A DNA stretch of 37,919 nucleotides from JACQAI01 sp035507915 (GCA_035507915.1 DATJNS010000159.1:1-37919); one strand, 5' to 3'; counted from the stretch's first letter, positions 1-8,498 are shown. Notes: a model not told the origin generated them from the letters alone. Program-made: numbers and translations.

Positions 1-15
1 CACCCCCCATCCCAA

Positions 16-38
16 CCTTCCCCCGCAAGGGGGGAAGG
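16..38. repeat. G/C-rich hairpin with GCAA loop
   Basis: CCTTCCCCC (16-24) and GGGGGGAAGG (29-38) form a nine-pair stem with one bulged G around a GCAA loop. The rest of bases 1-163 is C-rich and G-rich non-coding sequence with further complementary stretches (about 75-90 against 130-140). It resembles the degenerate intergenic repeats common in high-GC alphaproteobacteria. It could instead be the terminator of a gene to the left of the window, but there is no T-run. Confidence 0.35.
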
Positions 39-163
39 AGTCAGAGTGAGGGAGCGTCACCGCTCTCAACTCGCGCCCCCTCCCCCGACCGAAGGCGCTC
101 GCGCCCTCGGCTGCCGAGCGGAGGGCGAGGGTTGGGGGCGACCAATGAAAGGGATACCCGTCG

Positions 164-1168
164 ATGGTCCAGCTTCCCGACACGATGCGCTTCATCGACA
201 TCAAGGGATCGGGACCGCCCGAGGTGCTGGTGCCGGCGACCGGCCCGGTGCCGCAGCCGCAGACGGGCGAGCTGCTCGTCAAGGTCGCGGCCGCCGGGGT
301 CAACCGCCCCGACGTGATCCAGCGCCAGGGCAGCTACCCGCCGCCGCCGGGCGCCTCGCCGATCCCCGGGCTCGAGATCGCCGGCACCGTGGTGGCGCTG
401 GGCGCCGGCGCCGACGGCTGGAAGCTCGGCGACGCGCTGTGCGCGCTGGTCACCGGCGGCGGCTATGCCGAGTACTGCGCCGCCCCCGCGCCGCAATGCC
501 TGCGCGTGCCCAACGGCTTCTCGATGATCGAGGCGGCGGCGCTGCCCGAGACGTTCTACACGGTGTGGAGCAACGTGTTCGTGCGCGGCCGGCTCGCGGC
601 CGGCGAGACCATCCTGATCCACGGCGGCACCAGCGGCATCGGCACGACGGCGATCCAGCTCGCGCACGCGTTCGGCGCGCGCGTGATCGCGACCGCGGGC
701 TCCGACGAGAAGTGCGCGGCCTGCCGCACGCTCGGCGCCGACGCGGCGATCAACTACCGCACCGAGGACTTCGTCAAACGGGCCAAGGAGCTGACCCAGG
801 GCAGGGGCGTCGAGCTGGTGCTCGACATGGTGGGCGGCGACTATCTGCAGCGCAACGTCTCGGCGCTCGCGGTCGAGGGTCGGCTGGTGCAGATCGCCTT
901 CCTCAAGCCGAGCAAGGTCGAGTTCGACTTCATGCCCATGATGCTGAAGCGTCTGACCCTGACGGGCTCGACCTTGCGGGCGCGCCCGGTCGCGCAGAAG
1001 GCGGAGATCGCCCGCGCGCTCGCCGACAAGGTCTGGCCGCTGCTCGACCAGGGCAAGATCAAGCCGCTGATCCATCAGACCTTCCCGCTGGCCGAGGCGG
1101 CCGCGGCGCATCGCCTGATGGAGAGCAGCGCGCATATCGGCAAGATCGTGCTCACGGTTTCGTCCTGA
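164..1168 (+). CDS. NAD(P)H:quinone oxidoreductase, zinc-independent MDR family
   Basis: A 334-residue cytosolic member of the zeta-crystallin/PIG3-type quinone oxidoreductases, which pass hydride from NAD(P)H to quinones or other activated carbonyls. The N-terminal GroES-like half contains VAAAGVNRPDVIQRQG (about 42-56). The Rossmann half has the dinucleotide loop HGGTSGIGTTAIQLA (about 153-167) and the GVELVLDMVGGDYL stretch. Catalytic zinc ligands are absent, as usual for this branch. A second ATG at 185 (MRFIDIKG) is an equally good start by homology. A closely related paralogue lies at 7497-8498 on the other strand. An SDR gene follows 28 bases downstream, probably co-transcribed. The physiological substrate cannot be read from sequence. 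Confidence 0.9.
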   Translation: MVQLPDTMRFIDIKGSGPPEVLVPATGPVPQPQTGELLVKVAAAGVNRPDVIQRQGSYPPPPGASPIPGLEIAGTVVALGAGADGWKLGDALCALVTGGGYAEYCAAPAPQCLRVPNGFSMIEAAALPETFYTVWSNVFVRGRLAAGETILIHGGTSGIGTTAIQLAHAFGARVIATAGSDEKCAACRTLGADAAINYRTEDFVKRAKELTQGRGVELVLDMVGGDYLQRNVSALAVEGRLVQIAFLKPSKVEFDFMPMMLKRLTLTGSTLRARPVAQKAEIARALADKVWPLLDQGKIKPLIHQTFPLAEAAAAHRLMESSAHIGKIVLTVSS

Positions 1169-1196
1169 CGGCGGCTGACGGCGGGAGGCGACGTCC

Positions 1197-1937
1197 ATGT
1201 TCGACTTCGGCGGCAAGGTCCTGCTGCTGACCGGCGCCAACGGCGGGATCACGCGGGCGGTCGCACGCCTGTTCCGCCAGCTCGGCGCCAGTCTGGTCCT
1301 GAGCGACCTCAACGAGAACGGCCTCGCGGCGTTCGGCGCCGAGCTCGACGAGACCGGCGAGCATGTCGTCACGCTCAAGGGCGACGCGACCCGATCGGCC
1401 GACAGCGAGGCCGCGGTGACGCTGGCGCGCGAGCGCTTCGGCGGCATCGACTTCCTGGTGACCGGCGCCGGGCTCTATCTCGACCAGCTGGTCGGCACCA
1501 TGACGGACGAGCAATGGCGCCAGAGCATCGCGGTCAACCTCGACGGCGTGTTCTACAGCTGTCGCGCCGCGGCCAAGGCGCTGCGCGAGGGCGGCGCGAT
1601 CGTCAACATCGCCTCGATGGCGGGCCACCGCGGCAGCTACCAGCACGCCCACTACGCCGCCGCCAAGGGCGCGGTGCTGAGCTTCACGCGCTCGCTCGCG
1701 GTGGAGCTGGCGCCGCGCGTGCGCGTCAACGCGGTGTCGCCCGGCCTGATCGACACCCCGATGGTGGTGCCGCTCCTCGAGGCGCGCGGACCGCAGCTGC
1801 TCGACCAGACGCCGCTCAAGCGCCTCGGCACGCCCGAGGAGGTGGCGCGCACGATCGCCTTCCTGTGCAGCGACTGGGCGAGCTTCATCACCGGCGAGAC
1901 GGTGCACATCAATGGCGGCCTCTACATCGCCAGCTGA
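1197..1937 (+). CDS. SDR family NAD(P)-dependent oxidoreductase
   Basis: A 246-residue classical short-chain dehydrogenase/reductase. The Rossmann fold begins with LLTGANGGIT (residues 10-19). The motif is normally TGxxxGIG, so the last glycine is replaced by threonine 19, which is unusual for cofactor binding. The active site is intact: Ser140 in NIASMAG and Tyr153/Lys157 in YAAAK. The usual NNAG is VTGAG here. A C-terminal FITGETVHINGG matches the family's end. The start has a good ribosome site, GGGAGG eight bases before ATG. It lies just after the quinone oxidoreductase and probably shares its transcript. The substrate is unknown. Confidence 0.9.
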   Translation: MFDFGGKVLLLTGANGGITRAVARLFRQLGASLVLSDLNENGLAAFGAELDETGEHVVTLKGDATRSADSEAAVTLARERFGGIDFLVTGAGLYLDQLVGTMTDEQWRQSIAVNLDGVFYSCRAAAKALREGGAIVNIASMAGHRGSYQHAHYAAAKGAVLSFTRSLAVELAPRVRVNAVSPGLIDTPMVVPLLEARGPQLLDQTPLKRLGTPEEVARTIAFLCSDWASFITGETVHINGGLYIAS

Positions 1938-2106
1938 CCGGCGGTGGCGGCGCCTCGCGGTGCTCGCCCTGGCCTTGCTCGCCGGGGCGCTGCCGGTCGG
2001 CTGCGCCCTGTTCCGGCCCGGCGAGCCGCACGCGTCGCGCGACGTGCTCGATGCCATCTATGACGGCATGAAGCGCGCCCAGGAGCCGCCGGAGCCGACC
2101 GGCTGA
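1912..2106 (+). CDS. Small putative lipoprotein
   Basis: A 64-residue reading frame overlapping the 3' end of the SDR by 26 bases in another frame. It starts with a short polar stretch and arginines (DRRWRR), then a hydrophobic segment LAVLALALLAGALPVGC that ends in a lipobox-like LPVGC with the acceptor cysteine near residue 31. The mature part is only about 33 residues, polar and proline-rich at the end. This is consistent with a tiny inner- or outer-membrane lipoprotein of unknown role. The signal peptide layout argues that it is real. The overlap and short length keep confidence moderate. Confidence 0.55.
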   Translation: MAASTSPADRRWRRLAVLALALLAGALPVGCALFRPGEPHASRDVLDAIYDGMKRAQEPPEPTG

Positions 2107-2120
2107 GCGGCACCGCCCAG

Positions 2121-2147
2121 CCCCCCGGCGGACCGCGGTCCGGGGGG
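2121..2147. terminator. Strong GC hairpin between the SDR/lipoprotein pair and the Lon gene
   Basis: CCCCCC (2121-2126) pairs with GGGGGG (2142-2147) around an inner GGACC/GGTCC stem (2130-2134, 2137-2141), leaving a GGC bulge on the left. It sits 15 bases after the lipoprotein stop and about 70 before the Lon start, the right place for a terminator or attenuator. There is no T-tract, so intrinsic termination is uncertain. Confidence 0.4.
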
Positions 2148-2217
2148 CCGAGCACGTTGACCCGCGCGGGGAACTTCTCCACCGTGCGCGGGAACCACAG
2201 GGGAGACCGACGTCCGC

Positions 2218-4572
2218 GTGTCCGCCCGCAAGCTGTCCGCCGAGGAGGTGCGGCTGCCGCAATTCACGTTCGGTGTGGCGGCCAGCGCCGACGTGTTCGC
2301 GCTCTCGAGCCATCGGCGCGCCCGCGAAGCGCTCGACTTCGGCTTGTCGGTCACCGAGCCGGGCTTCCACATCTTCGTGGTCGGCGAGGACCGCAGCGGC
2401 CGGATGACCGCGACCCTGGCGTTTCTCGAAAGCGCGATCGCCCTGCGCGCGCCGCCGCCCGACTGGATCTATCTGAACGATTTCCGCGACCCGTTGAGCC
2501 CTGCCCCCTACAGCCTGCCGCCGGGCGTCGGCCGGCAGCTGCAGCGGCGCATCGGCGAGCTCGTGCCCCAGCTCGAGGACGCCATCCGCCACGCCTTCGC
2601 CAGCGAGGACTACGAGACCCAGCTGCGCGCGACCGCCGAACGGCTGCGCAACGAGGTCCAGAAGCGCGTCGAGGCGCTGCGCGAGGAGGCGCAGGCGCAC
2701 GGGCTCGACATCGTCGACACGCCGCAGGGCGCCATGGTGGCGGCGCTCAACGCCGAGGACAATCACAACGGCGAGCGCACCGAGACCAAGGAGCAGCGCG
2801 CCGCGCTGGTCGAGGCGGGGCAGCGTTTCGCCGACCGCCTCGCCGACATCAAGCGTTGGGCGATCAAGGAACGCGCCATCATGGCGGCGCACGTCAACGA
2901 TTTGAACCGCCAGGTCGCCGAGCAGGTGACGGCGCCGCTGTTCGAGGGCGCGATCGAGGAGTTCGCCGACTACGCCGACATCGCGATCTGGCTCGCCGAG
3001 ATGCGCAGCGACGTGGTCGAGAATCTCGACCTGTTCCGGCCGCCGCCCGAGGACGCCGCCGAGCCGCCCGAACCGCCCGCGCGGCGCTATTCCGTCAACC
3101 TGCTGGTCGACAATTCGAGCGTGCCGCACCCGCCGGTCGTGCTCGAGGCCAATCCGACCTACGAGAACGTGTTCGGCCGCATCGAGTACCGCCAGATCGG
3201 CATGGGCGCGCTGCAGACGGACTACACGCTGGTGCGCGCCGGATCGCTGCATCGCGCCAACGGCGGCATCCTGGTGGTGCGCGCCGAGGCGCTGGCGCGC
3301 AACGCGGCGACCTGGGAGTTCCTCAAGGGCGCGCTGCGCGACCGCGCGATCCGGATCGAGGAGCCGAACCGCGCCGGCATGACGCCGATCGCCGGCGCGC
3401 CGCGGCCGGGCCCGATCCCGCTCGAGGTCAAGGTCGTGATCGTCGGCGCGCCGCGCTGGTACTCCGCCTTCTTCGCCGTCGACCCGGACTTCGAGACCTA
3501 CTTCAAGATCAAGGCCGAGATCGACGACCGGATGGACGCCACGCCGGCCAACCTCGCGATCTTCGCCCGGCGCATCCGCGAGCGCGTCGAGACGCACGCC
3601 AACACGACGTGCGACGACTCGGCGATCACGCGCCTGCTCGCGGTCGCCGCGCGCTGGTCCGATCAGCGCGACAAGCTGACGGCGCGCTTCGAGCTGATCG
3701 ACGATCTGGTCGACGAGGCCGTCATGCTGTCGCCGGCGGGCAAGTCGCGCCACATCACCCACGACACGGTGTCGGCGGCGCTCGAGAACCGGCTGCGGCG
3801 CAACGGCCTGATCGAGGACCGTGTGCGCGAGGTGATCGCGCGCGGCATCATCACGATCGACACGACGGGCGCGGTGGTCGGCCAGGTCAACGCGCTCACC
3901 GTGCGCGACGCCGGCGACCACACCTTCGGCGCGCCGTCGCGGGTCACCGCGCGCGCCTCGATCGGCCGGCTCGGCGTCTCCAACATCGAGCGCGACGTCG
4001 AGCTCGGCGGCCCGATCCAGCAGAAGGGCGTGCTGGTGCTGCAGGGCTTCCTCGCCGGCCGCTTCGCGCGCACGGTGCCGCTGTCGTTCAACTGCTCGAT
4101 CACGTTCGAGCAGAGCTACGGCGGCGTCGAGGGCGACAGCGCGTCGATGGCCGAGCTGATCGCCGTGCTGTCCGACCTCTCCGGCGTCCCGGTGCGCCAG
4201 GACATCGCGATCACGGGCTCGGTCGACCAACGCGGCCGCACCCAACCGGTCGGCGGCGTGCCCTACAAAATCGAGGGCTTCTTCCGCACCTGCCAGGCTG
4301 CCGGCCCGCTGACCGGCACCCAGGGTGTCGTGATCCCGACGGCCAATCGCCTCAACGTCGTGCTCCACGAGGACATCGCCGACGCGATCGCGACCGGCAA
4401 GTTCCACGTCTGGGAAGCCGCCGGCGTCGACGAGGTGATCGAGCTCTTGACCGGCCGGCCGGCCGGCGTGCCGGACGCCGACGGGCACTATCCGGCCGAC
4501 TCGGTGTACGGCCGCGTGGTCGCCCAGATCGAGCGGTTCGACCGCGTGCTGTCGGAGCGCGATCGCGCGTGA
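2218..4572 (+). CDS. Lon-family (S16) ATP-dependent protease, AAA_32/YcbZ-like
   Basis: A 784-residue cytosolic protease of the Lon-related family that lacks the N-terminal LAN domain of housekeeping Lon. The P-loop region FVVGEDRSGRMTA (about 53-65) is degenerate compared with GxxxxGK[ST]. A long charged helical stretch (about 115-270) resembles the family's coiled-coil insertion. The C-terminal S16 domain is intact: Ser641 in GDSAS and Lys684 in VGGVPYKIEG form the Ser-Lys dyad, 43 residues apart as in E. coli Lon. The start is GTG, with GGGGAG upstream. The stop overlaps the GTG of the next gene, which suggests translational coupling with an enolase-superfamily enzyme. Substrates are unknown. 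The weak P-loop leaves ATPase activity open. Confidence 0.9.
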   Translation: MSARKLSAEEVRLPQFTFGVAASADVFALSSHRRAREALDFGLSVTEPGFHIFVVGEDRSGRMTATLAFLESAIALRAPPPDWIYLNDFRDPLSPAPYSLPPGVGRQLQRRIGELVPQLEDAIRHAFASEDYETQLRATAERLRNEVQKRVEALREEAQAHGLDIVDTPQGAMVAALNAEDNHNGERTETKEQRAALVEAGQRFADRLADIKRWAIKERAIMAAHVNDLNRQVAEQVTAPLFEGAIEEFADYADIAIWLAEMRSDVVENLDLFRPPPEDAAEPPEPPARRYSVNLLVDNSSVPHPPVVLEANPTYENVFGRIEYRQIGMGALQTDYTLVRAGSLHRANGGILVVRAEALARNAATWEFLKGALRDRAIRIEEPNRAGMTPIAGAPRPGPIPLEVKVVIVGAPRWYSAFFAVDPDFETYFKIKAEIDDRMDATPANLAIFARRIRERVETHANTTCDDSAITRLLAVAARWSDQRDKLTARFELIDDLVDEAVMLSPAGKSRHITHDTVSAALENRLRRNGLIEDRVREVIARGIITIDTTGAVVGQVNALTVRDAGDHTFGAPSRVTARASIGRLGVSNIERDVELGGPIQQKGVLVLQGFLAGRFARTVPLSFNCSITFEQSYGGVEGDSASMAELIAVLSDLSGVPVRQDIAITGSVDQRGRTQPVGGVPYKIEGFFRTCQAAGPLTGTQGVVIPTANRLNVVLHEDIADAIATGKFHVWEAAGVDEVIELLTGRPAGVPDADGHYPADSVYGRVVAQIERFDRVLSERDRA

Positions 4573-5996
4573 GCACAGCTACCGCGGCGCCGGTGTTCCG
4601 CGTCGTCGAGATCGCATTGTTCGAGCGCGACGTCGCGTTGCGCCTGCCGTTCCGCTTCGGCGTCGTCACCCTGACGCGGGCGACCCAGGCCTTCGTGCGC
4701 GCGCGCATCGTGCTGCGCGACGGCGGCGGCGGCTGGGGCGCGGCCGCCGAGATCCTGGCGCCCAAATGGTTCGACAAGGACCTCGCGCTGTCCGACGAGG
4801 ACAACGCCGACCAGCTGCGCGCGGCGCTGCGCGAGGCACGTGGGCTCTATCTCGGCGAGCGCACGCCGCGCACCGCGTTCGGCCACTTCGCCGCGCATCA
4901 TGCCGAGCAGATCGCGCGCTGCGGCGCGCGCGGGCTCAATCGGCTGATCGCGGGCTACGGGCCGGCGCTGATCGATCGCGCCGTGCTCGATGCGCTGTGC
5001 CGGCAACTCGGCGTGTCGGTCTATCAGGCGCTCGGACGCAACCTCGCGGGCATCGCGCCCGCCGGCCTGGCGCCCGATCTCGACGGCTTCGACATCGACG
5101 GCTTCCTGGCCCGGCAGGCGCCGCGCAGCCGCATCGCCGCGCGCCACACCGTCGGGCTGGTCGATCCCATCACGGCGGCCGATCAGGATCCGGCGAGCCG
5201 CGTAGACGACGGCCTGCCCGAGACTCTCGAAGATGTCGTCGCGACCTATCGGCACCGCTGGTTCAAGCTCAAGGTCGGCGGCGATCTCGCGGCCGACGTC
5301 GCGCGGCTGACCGCGATCGCTCGTGTGCTCGACCGTTCGGCCCTGCCCTACCGTTCGACCCTCGACGGCAACGAGCAGTACGAGGACGCCGACGCGGTGC
5401 TGGCGCTGTGGCGACGCATGACGGAGACGCCGGCGCTGCAGCGCCTGTGCGACAGCGTCGCGTTCATCGAGCAGCCGATCAACCGCAAGGCGGCGCTGGC
5501 GCGCGACGTCGGCGCGCTGGCTCGGCTCAAGCCGGTGATCATCGACGAATCCGACGACGGGCTCGACGTCTTCCCGCGCGCGCTCGCGCTGGGCTATGGC
5601 GGCGTGTCGAGCAAGAGCTGCAAGGGCCTCTACAAGTCGCTGATCAACGCGGCGCGCTGCGCCCAGCGCAGCCGCGCGGGATCGCCCTGCTTCATGTCGG
5701 GCGAGGACCTGACGACCCAGGCCGGGCTCGCCGTTCAGCAGGACCTCGCCCTGGTCGCCTTCCTCGGGCTGGAGCATGTCGAGCGCAACGGCCACCACTA
5801 TGTCGACGGCATGGCGGCGCTGCCGGCGGGCGAGCAGGACGCCTTCCTGGCCGCCCACCCCGACCTCTACGAGCGCAGCCACGGCGCCGTCCGCCTGCGC
5901 CTCACCGACGGCGAGCTCGCGATCGGCTCGCTCGCCTGCCCCGGCTTCGCGTCGGCCGCCGAGCCCGACTGGCGCGCCATGCGCGCGGTTGATTGA
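4569..5996 (+). CDS. Enolase-superfamily (mandelate racemase/muconate lactonizing-like) protein
   Basis: A 475-residue protein starting at a GTG whose last two bases belong to the TGA stop of the Lon-like gene (GTGA overlap). The C-terminal half is an enolase-superfamily barrel. Visible landmarks are Lys233/Lys235 in WFKLKVGG (KxK acid/base motif), Asp266 in STLDGNEQ, Glu301 in FIEQP, Asp326/Glu327 in VIIDESDDG (metal-ligand positions) and Lys349 or Lys352 in SSKSCKG. The family abstracts a proton alpha to a carboxylate using Mg2+. This protein is longer than typical 360-400-residue members, with extra sequence around 60-120 and at the C-terminus. The substrate cannot be assigned. Its coupling to a protease is odd for a catabolic enzyme. 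Confidence 0.82.
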   Translation: MSTATAAPVFRVVEIALFERDVALRLPFRFGVVTLTRATQAFVRARIVLRDGGGGWGAAAEILAPKWFDKDLALSDEDNADQLRAALREARGLYLGERTPRTAFGHFAAHHAEQIARCGARGLNRLIAGYGPALIDRAVLDALCRQLGVSVYQALGRNLAGIAPAGLAPDLDGFDIDGFLARQAPRSRIAARHTVGLVDPITAADQDPASRVDDGLPETLEDVVATYRHRWFKLKVGGDLAADVARLTAIARVLDRSALPYRSTLDGNEQYEDADAVLALWRRMTETPALQRLCDSVAFIEQPINRKAALARDVGALARLKPVIIDESDDGLDVFPRALALGYGGVSSKSCKGLYKSLINAARCAQRSRAGSPCFMSGEDLTTQAGLAVQQDLALVAFLGLEHVERNGHHYVDGMAALPAGEQDAFLAAHPDLYERSHGAVRLRLTDGELAIGSLACPGFASAAEPDWRAMRAVD

Positions 5997-6018
5997 CGGT
6001 CCAACCGGGCGCCGCCGC

Positions 6019-6043
6019 CCTGCATTGGCAGGCCGGATGCAGG
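6019..6043. terminator. Possible hairpin between convergent genes
   Basis: CCTGCAT (6019-6025) and ATGCAGG (6037-6043) form a perfect seven-pair stem with an 11-base loop in the 196-base gap between the enolase-like gene and the converging aminotransferase. There is no T-run. Nothing else recognisable occupies this gap. Confidence 0.25.
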
Positions 6044-6192
6044 CCCTCCTCCGGCGCACACGTCCGCCGTTCATCGCTCGATCCTTGCGACACTGCCTGT
6101 CCATGACGACGGGTTTCGCACACCGCGCGTGACATGAGCAGGGGTTGCTCGTGTCGCTGGACCGCGTCCGTTGGTGCGACGCCGAGGTGCCG

Positions 6193-7344
6193 CTACGCCA
6201 TCAACCGGCGGAACACCGCAAGGAAGCGATCGACGTCCGCCTCGTCATTGTAGGCGTGCGGGCTGATGCGCAGGCGGCCGAGGCGCGGCGCCGCGTAGAC
6301 CTGCTCGGCGGCGAGGCGCTCGACCAGGCCCTCCGGCATACCGCCGGGAAACGCGAGGCTGAGGATGTGGGGCGCGCGCACGCGGCGCGCCGGCACGGAC
6401 ACGCCGCGCACGCCTTCGAGCCCCTGCGCCAGACGGTCGGTCAGCGCGGCGAGCCGCGCCGTGGTCGCGGCGGCGCCCCACGACGCCACCAGCTCCATGC
6501 CGATCACCGCCATCTCGAGCGAGATGAAGTGGTCGCGCTCGCCCATGTCGAAACGCCGCGCGCCGTCGACATAGGCCGTGTCGGCGAAATAGGGCGCGCG
6601 CTCGGCCGCGACGGCGCGCCGTCCGTAGCTCGTCTGCTCGAGCGGCACGCCGTCCTGGCGGCGCTTGGCGACGTAGAGAAAGGCGCGCCCGTAAGGTCCG
6701 AGCACCCACTTGTAGGTCGGGAAGACCAGGAAGTCGGGATCGAGCGCGCGCGCGTCGCACGCCAGCACGCCGACATGGTGGGTCGCGTCGATCAGCAGCG
6801 CCGCGCCCTGGCGGCGCAGCGCCGCGGCGACCGCCGCCAGGTCGATCAGCCCGCCGTCCGACCAGTGCACCGAGGAGATCGAGGCGAGCGCCGCCGGCGG
6901 CGCGCCGGGCCGCTCGAGCGCGGCGAGCAGCGCGGCGGTCCAGTCGCCGTCGTTCGGCCGCGCCACCGTCTCGACGGAAAAGCCTTGGCCGGGCGCGCGG
7001 GTCAGCCATTCGAGCACCGGCGAGGAATGATCGTCGGCGAGCACGAGCACGCGCGTGCCGGCGGCCGGCGCGAGCAGCTTGCCGGCGGTCGCCACGCCGT
7101 AGCCGACCGAGGAGATCAGCGCGACGTCGGCGGGGTCGGCATTGATCAACGCCGCGGCGGCGCGGCGCGCGCGCTCGTGCTGGCCCGCCGCGAAATCGGG
7201 CGCCAGGCGCCAGGGCTGGCCCTTGCGCGCGACCGCCGCGCGGCCGGCGTCCTGCGCCGCGCGCGGCAGCGGGCTCCACGACGCCGCATTCAGGTAGGCG
7301 ACCTCGCGCGGAATGTCGAACAGCGCGCGCTGGCTCGGGAGCAT
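6193..7344 (-). CDS. Class V aminotransferase (PLP-dependent, cysteine desulfurase-like fold)
   Basis: A 383-residue PLP enzyme of fold type I. I start it at the ATG beginning MLPSQRALFDIPREVAYLN, because homologues of this type usually begin this way. An upstream ATG at 7377 adds 11 residues but lies five bases from a palindromic repeat. PLP-binding features are Asp186 with His189 in LLIDATHH and Schiff-base Lys212 in FPTYKWVLGPYG. The C-terminal domain ends with the usual small subdomain. The group includes desulfurases, kynureninases and isopenicillin epimerase-like enzymes, so the reaction is not specified. It stands alone between a converging neighbour and the repeat at 7382-7472. Confidence 0.88.
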   Translation of the reverse strand: MLPSQRALFDIPREVAYLNAASWSPLPRAAQDAGRAAVARKGQPWRLAPDFAAGQHERARRAAAALINADPADVALISSVGYGVATAGKLLAPAAGTRVLVLADDHSSPVLEWLTRAPGQGFSVETVARPNDGDWTAALLAALERPGAPPAALASISSVHWSDGGLIDLAAVAAALRRQGAALLIDATHHVGVLACDARALDPDFLVFPTYKWVLGPYGRAFLYVAKRRQDGVPLEQTSYGRRAVAAERAPYFADTAYVDGARRFDMGERDHFISLEMAVIGMELVASWGAAATTARLAALTDRLAQGLEGVRGVSVPARRVRAPHILSLAFPGGMPEGLVERLAAEQVYAAPRLGRLRISPHAYNDEADVDRFLAVFRRLMA

Positions 7345-7381
7345 CGTATCAGTCACTTGGCTTCCGCTTCCATCCATCCCA

Positions 7382-7472
7382 CGTCATTGCGAGCGAAGCG
7401 AAGCAATCCAGAGCGCGTGTCGACTTGTACCGCCCACTGGATTGCTTCGTCGCTCCGCTCCTCGCAATGACG
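7382..7472. repeat. Interspersed palindromic repeat (CGTCATTGCGAG...CAATCCAG type)
   Basis: Left arm CGTCATTGCGAGCGAAGCGA continuing to CAATCCAG (7382-7411). Right arm CTGGATTGC...GCAATGACG (7437-7472) is its inverted complement, with six extra bases in the right arm, around a 25-base loop. This sequence is a familiar dispersed palindrome of alphaproteobacterial genomes. Translated, it gives the telltale HCERSEAIQ / SAPRNDD strings often seen in spurious proteins. It sits between two minus-strand genes and could fold into a long mRNA hairpin. Confidence 0.85.
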
Positions 7473-7496
7473 ACCAGGCAATTGCCGATCCGCACG

Positions 7497-8498
7497 TCAC
7501 GGCAGCAGCAGGACCTTGCCGATGTGCTTGCCCGACTGCATGCGCTCGTGGGCCTGGCGCGCCTCGCCGAGCGGGAATTTCGAGTCGATCACCGGCACCG
7601 CGGCGCCGCTCGCGTAGAACGGCCACACCGCGCGCTCGACGACGTCGCGGATGCGCTGCTTCTCCCAGTGCGAGCGCGGGCGCAGGCGCGAGCCGGTGAC
7701 CACCGCGTGCTTCGACTGGATCATGCGCAGGTCGACCTGGGTCGTGTGGCCGCCCAGGAAGGCGATCATGACCAGCCGGCCGTTGAGCTTCAGGAGCTCG
7801 AGGTTGCGCGCGAGATACTCGGCGCCGACCAGGTCGAGGATGACGTCGACGCCGGCGCCGTCGGTCGCGAACTTGACGCCGGCGACGAAGTCCTGGCGCC
7901 GGTAGTCGATCGCGTGCACGGCGCCCAGCTTGGTGCAGGCCGCGCACTTGTCGGCGTTGCCGGCGGTCGCGATGACGCGCGAGCCGAGCAGGCGGGCGAG
8001 CTGGATCGCGGTGGTGCCGATGCCGCTGGCGCCGCCGTGCACCAGCAAGGTCTCGCCCGGCTTGAGCGCGCCGTGCTCGAACACGTTGATCCACACCGTC
8101 ATGACGACCTCGGGCAGGCCGCCCGCGGCGACCAGGTCGACGCCGTGCGGGATCGGCAGGCAATGCGCCTCGGCGGCGAGGCAATACTCGGCATAGCCGC
8201 CGCCCAGCACGAGCGCGCACACTTGATCGCCGACGCGCCAGCGGCTGGTGCCCGGGCCGGCCGCCGCGACGGTGCCCGAGACCTCGAGGCCGAGCACGTC
8301 GGGCGCGCCCGGCGGCATCGGGTAGCGGCCCTCGCGCTGCGACAGGTCGGCGCCGTTGACCCCGGCGGCCGCGACCTTGATGAGGAGCTCGCCCGGCCCC
8401 GGCCGCGGCACCGGCCGGCGGCCGAGCGCCAGCACCTCGGGCCCGCCCGGCTTGGTGATCTCGACGACGGTCATGGTCTCGTGGGGGATGCTCGCCAT
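7497..8498 (-). CDS. NAD(P)H:quinone oxidoreductase, second paralogue
   Basis: A 333-residue zinc-independent MDR protein closely similar over its length to the product of 164-1168. Shared blocks include VKVAAAGVN-like sequence near 41-48, GGGYAEYC near 98-105, TVW.NVFE/V near 134-140, and the nucleotide loop HGGASGIGTTAIQLA near 153-167. It lacks metal-ligand cysteines and probably reduces quinones or enones with NAD(P)H in the cytosol. The start ATG follows a short leader (MASIPHET) like that of the paralogue. A second in-frame ATG is at residue 9. It diverges from the EamA permease gene. Two copies within 8 kb suggest duplication or specialised substrates. Confidence 0.9.
   Translation of the reverse strand: MASIPHETMTVVEITKPGGPEVLALGRRPVPRPGPGELLIKVAAAGVNGADLSQREGRYPMPPGAPDVLGLEVSGTVAAAGPGTSRWRVGDQVCALVLGGGYAEYCLAAEAHCLPIPHGVDLVAAGGLPEVVMTVWINVFEHGALKPGETLLVHGGASGIGTTAIQLARLLGSRVIATAGNADKCAACTKLGAVHAIDYRRQDFVAGVKFATDGAGVDVILDLVGAEYLARNLELLKLNGRLVMIAFLGGHTTQVDLRMIQSKHAVVTGSRLRPRSHWEKQRIRDVVERAVWPFYASGAAVPVIDSKFPLGEARQAHERMQSGKHIGKVLLLP

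Noticed and set aside
46..1230. Long plus-strand frame over the first quinone oxidoreductase
   Set aside because: It is arginine/glycine-rich low-complexity sequence in an alternative frame of a clear MDR gene, a GC-bias shadow.
1909..4488. 859-codon minus-strand frame opposite the Lon-like gene
   Set aside because: Its product is all R/D/A/V/H repeats with no domain, and the opposite strand has an intact S16 dyad. High GC makes such antisense frames common.
2157..4568. Upstream part of the long frame leading into the enolase-like protein
   Set aside because: The first 800 or so codons are an out-of-frame reading of the Lon gene. Real coding begins at the GTG at 4569.
7313..7699. Plus-strand frame containing HCERSEAIQ and SAPRNDD
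   Set aside because: It is the translation of the dispersed palindromic repeat plus antisense of the quinone oxidoreductase.
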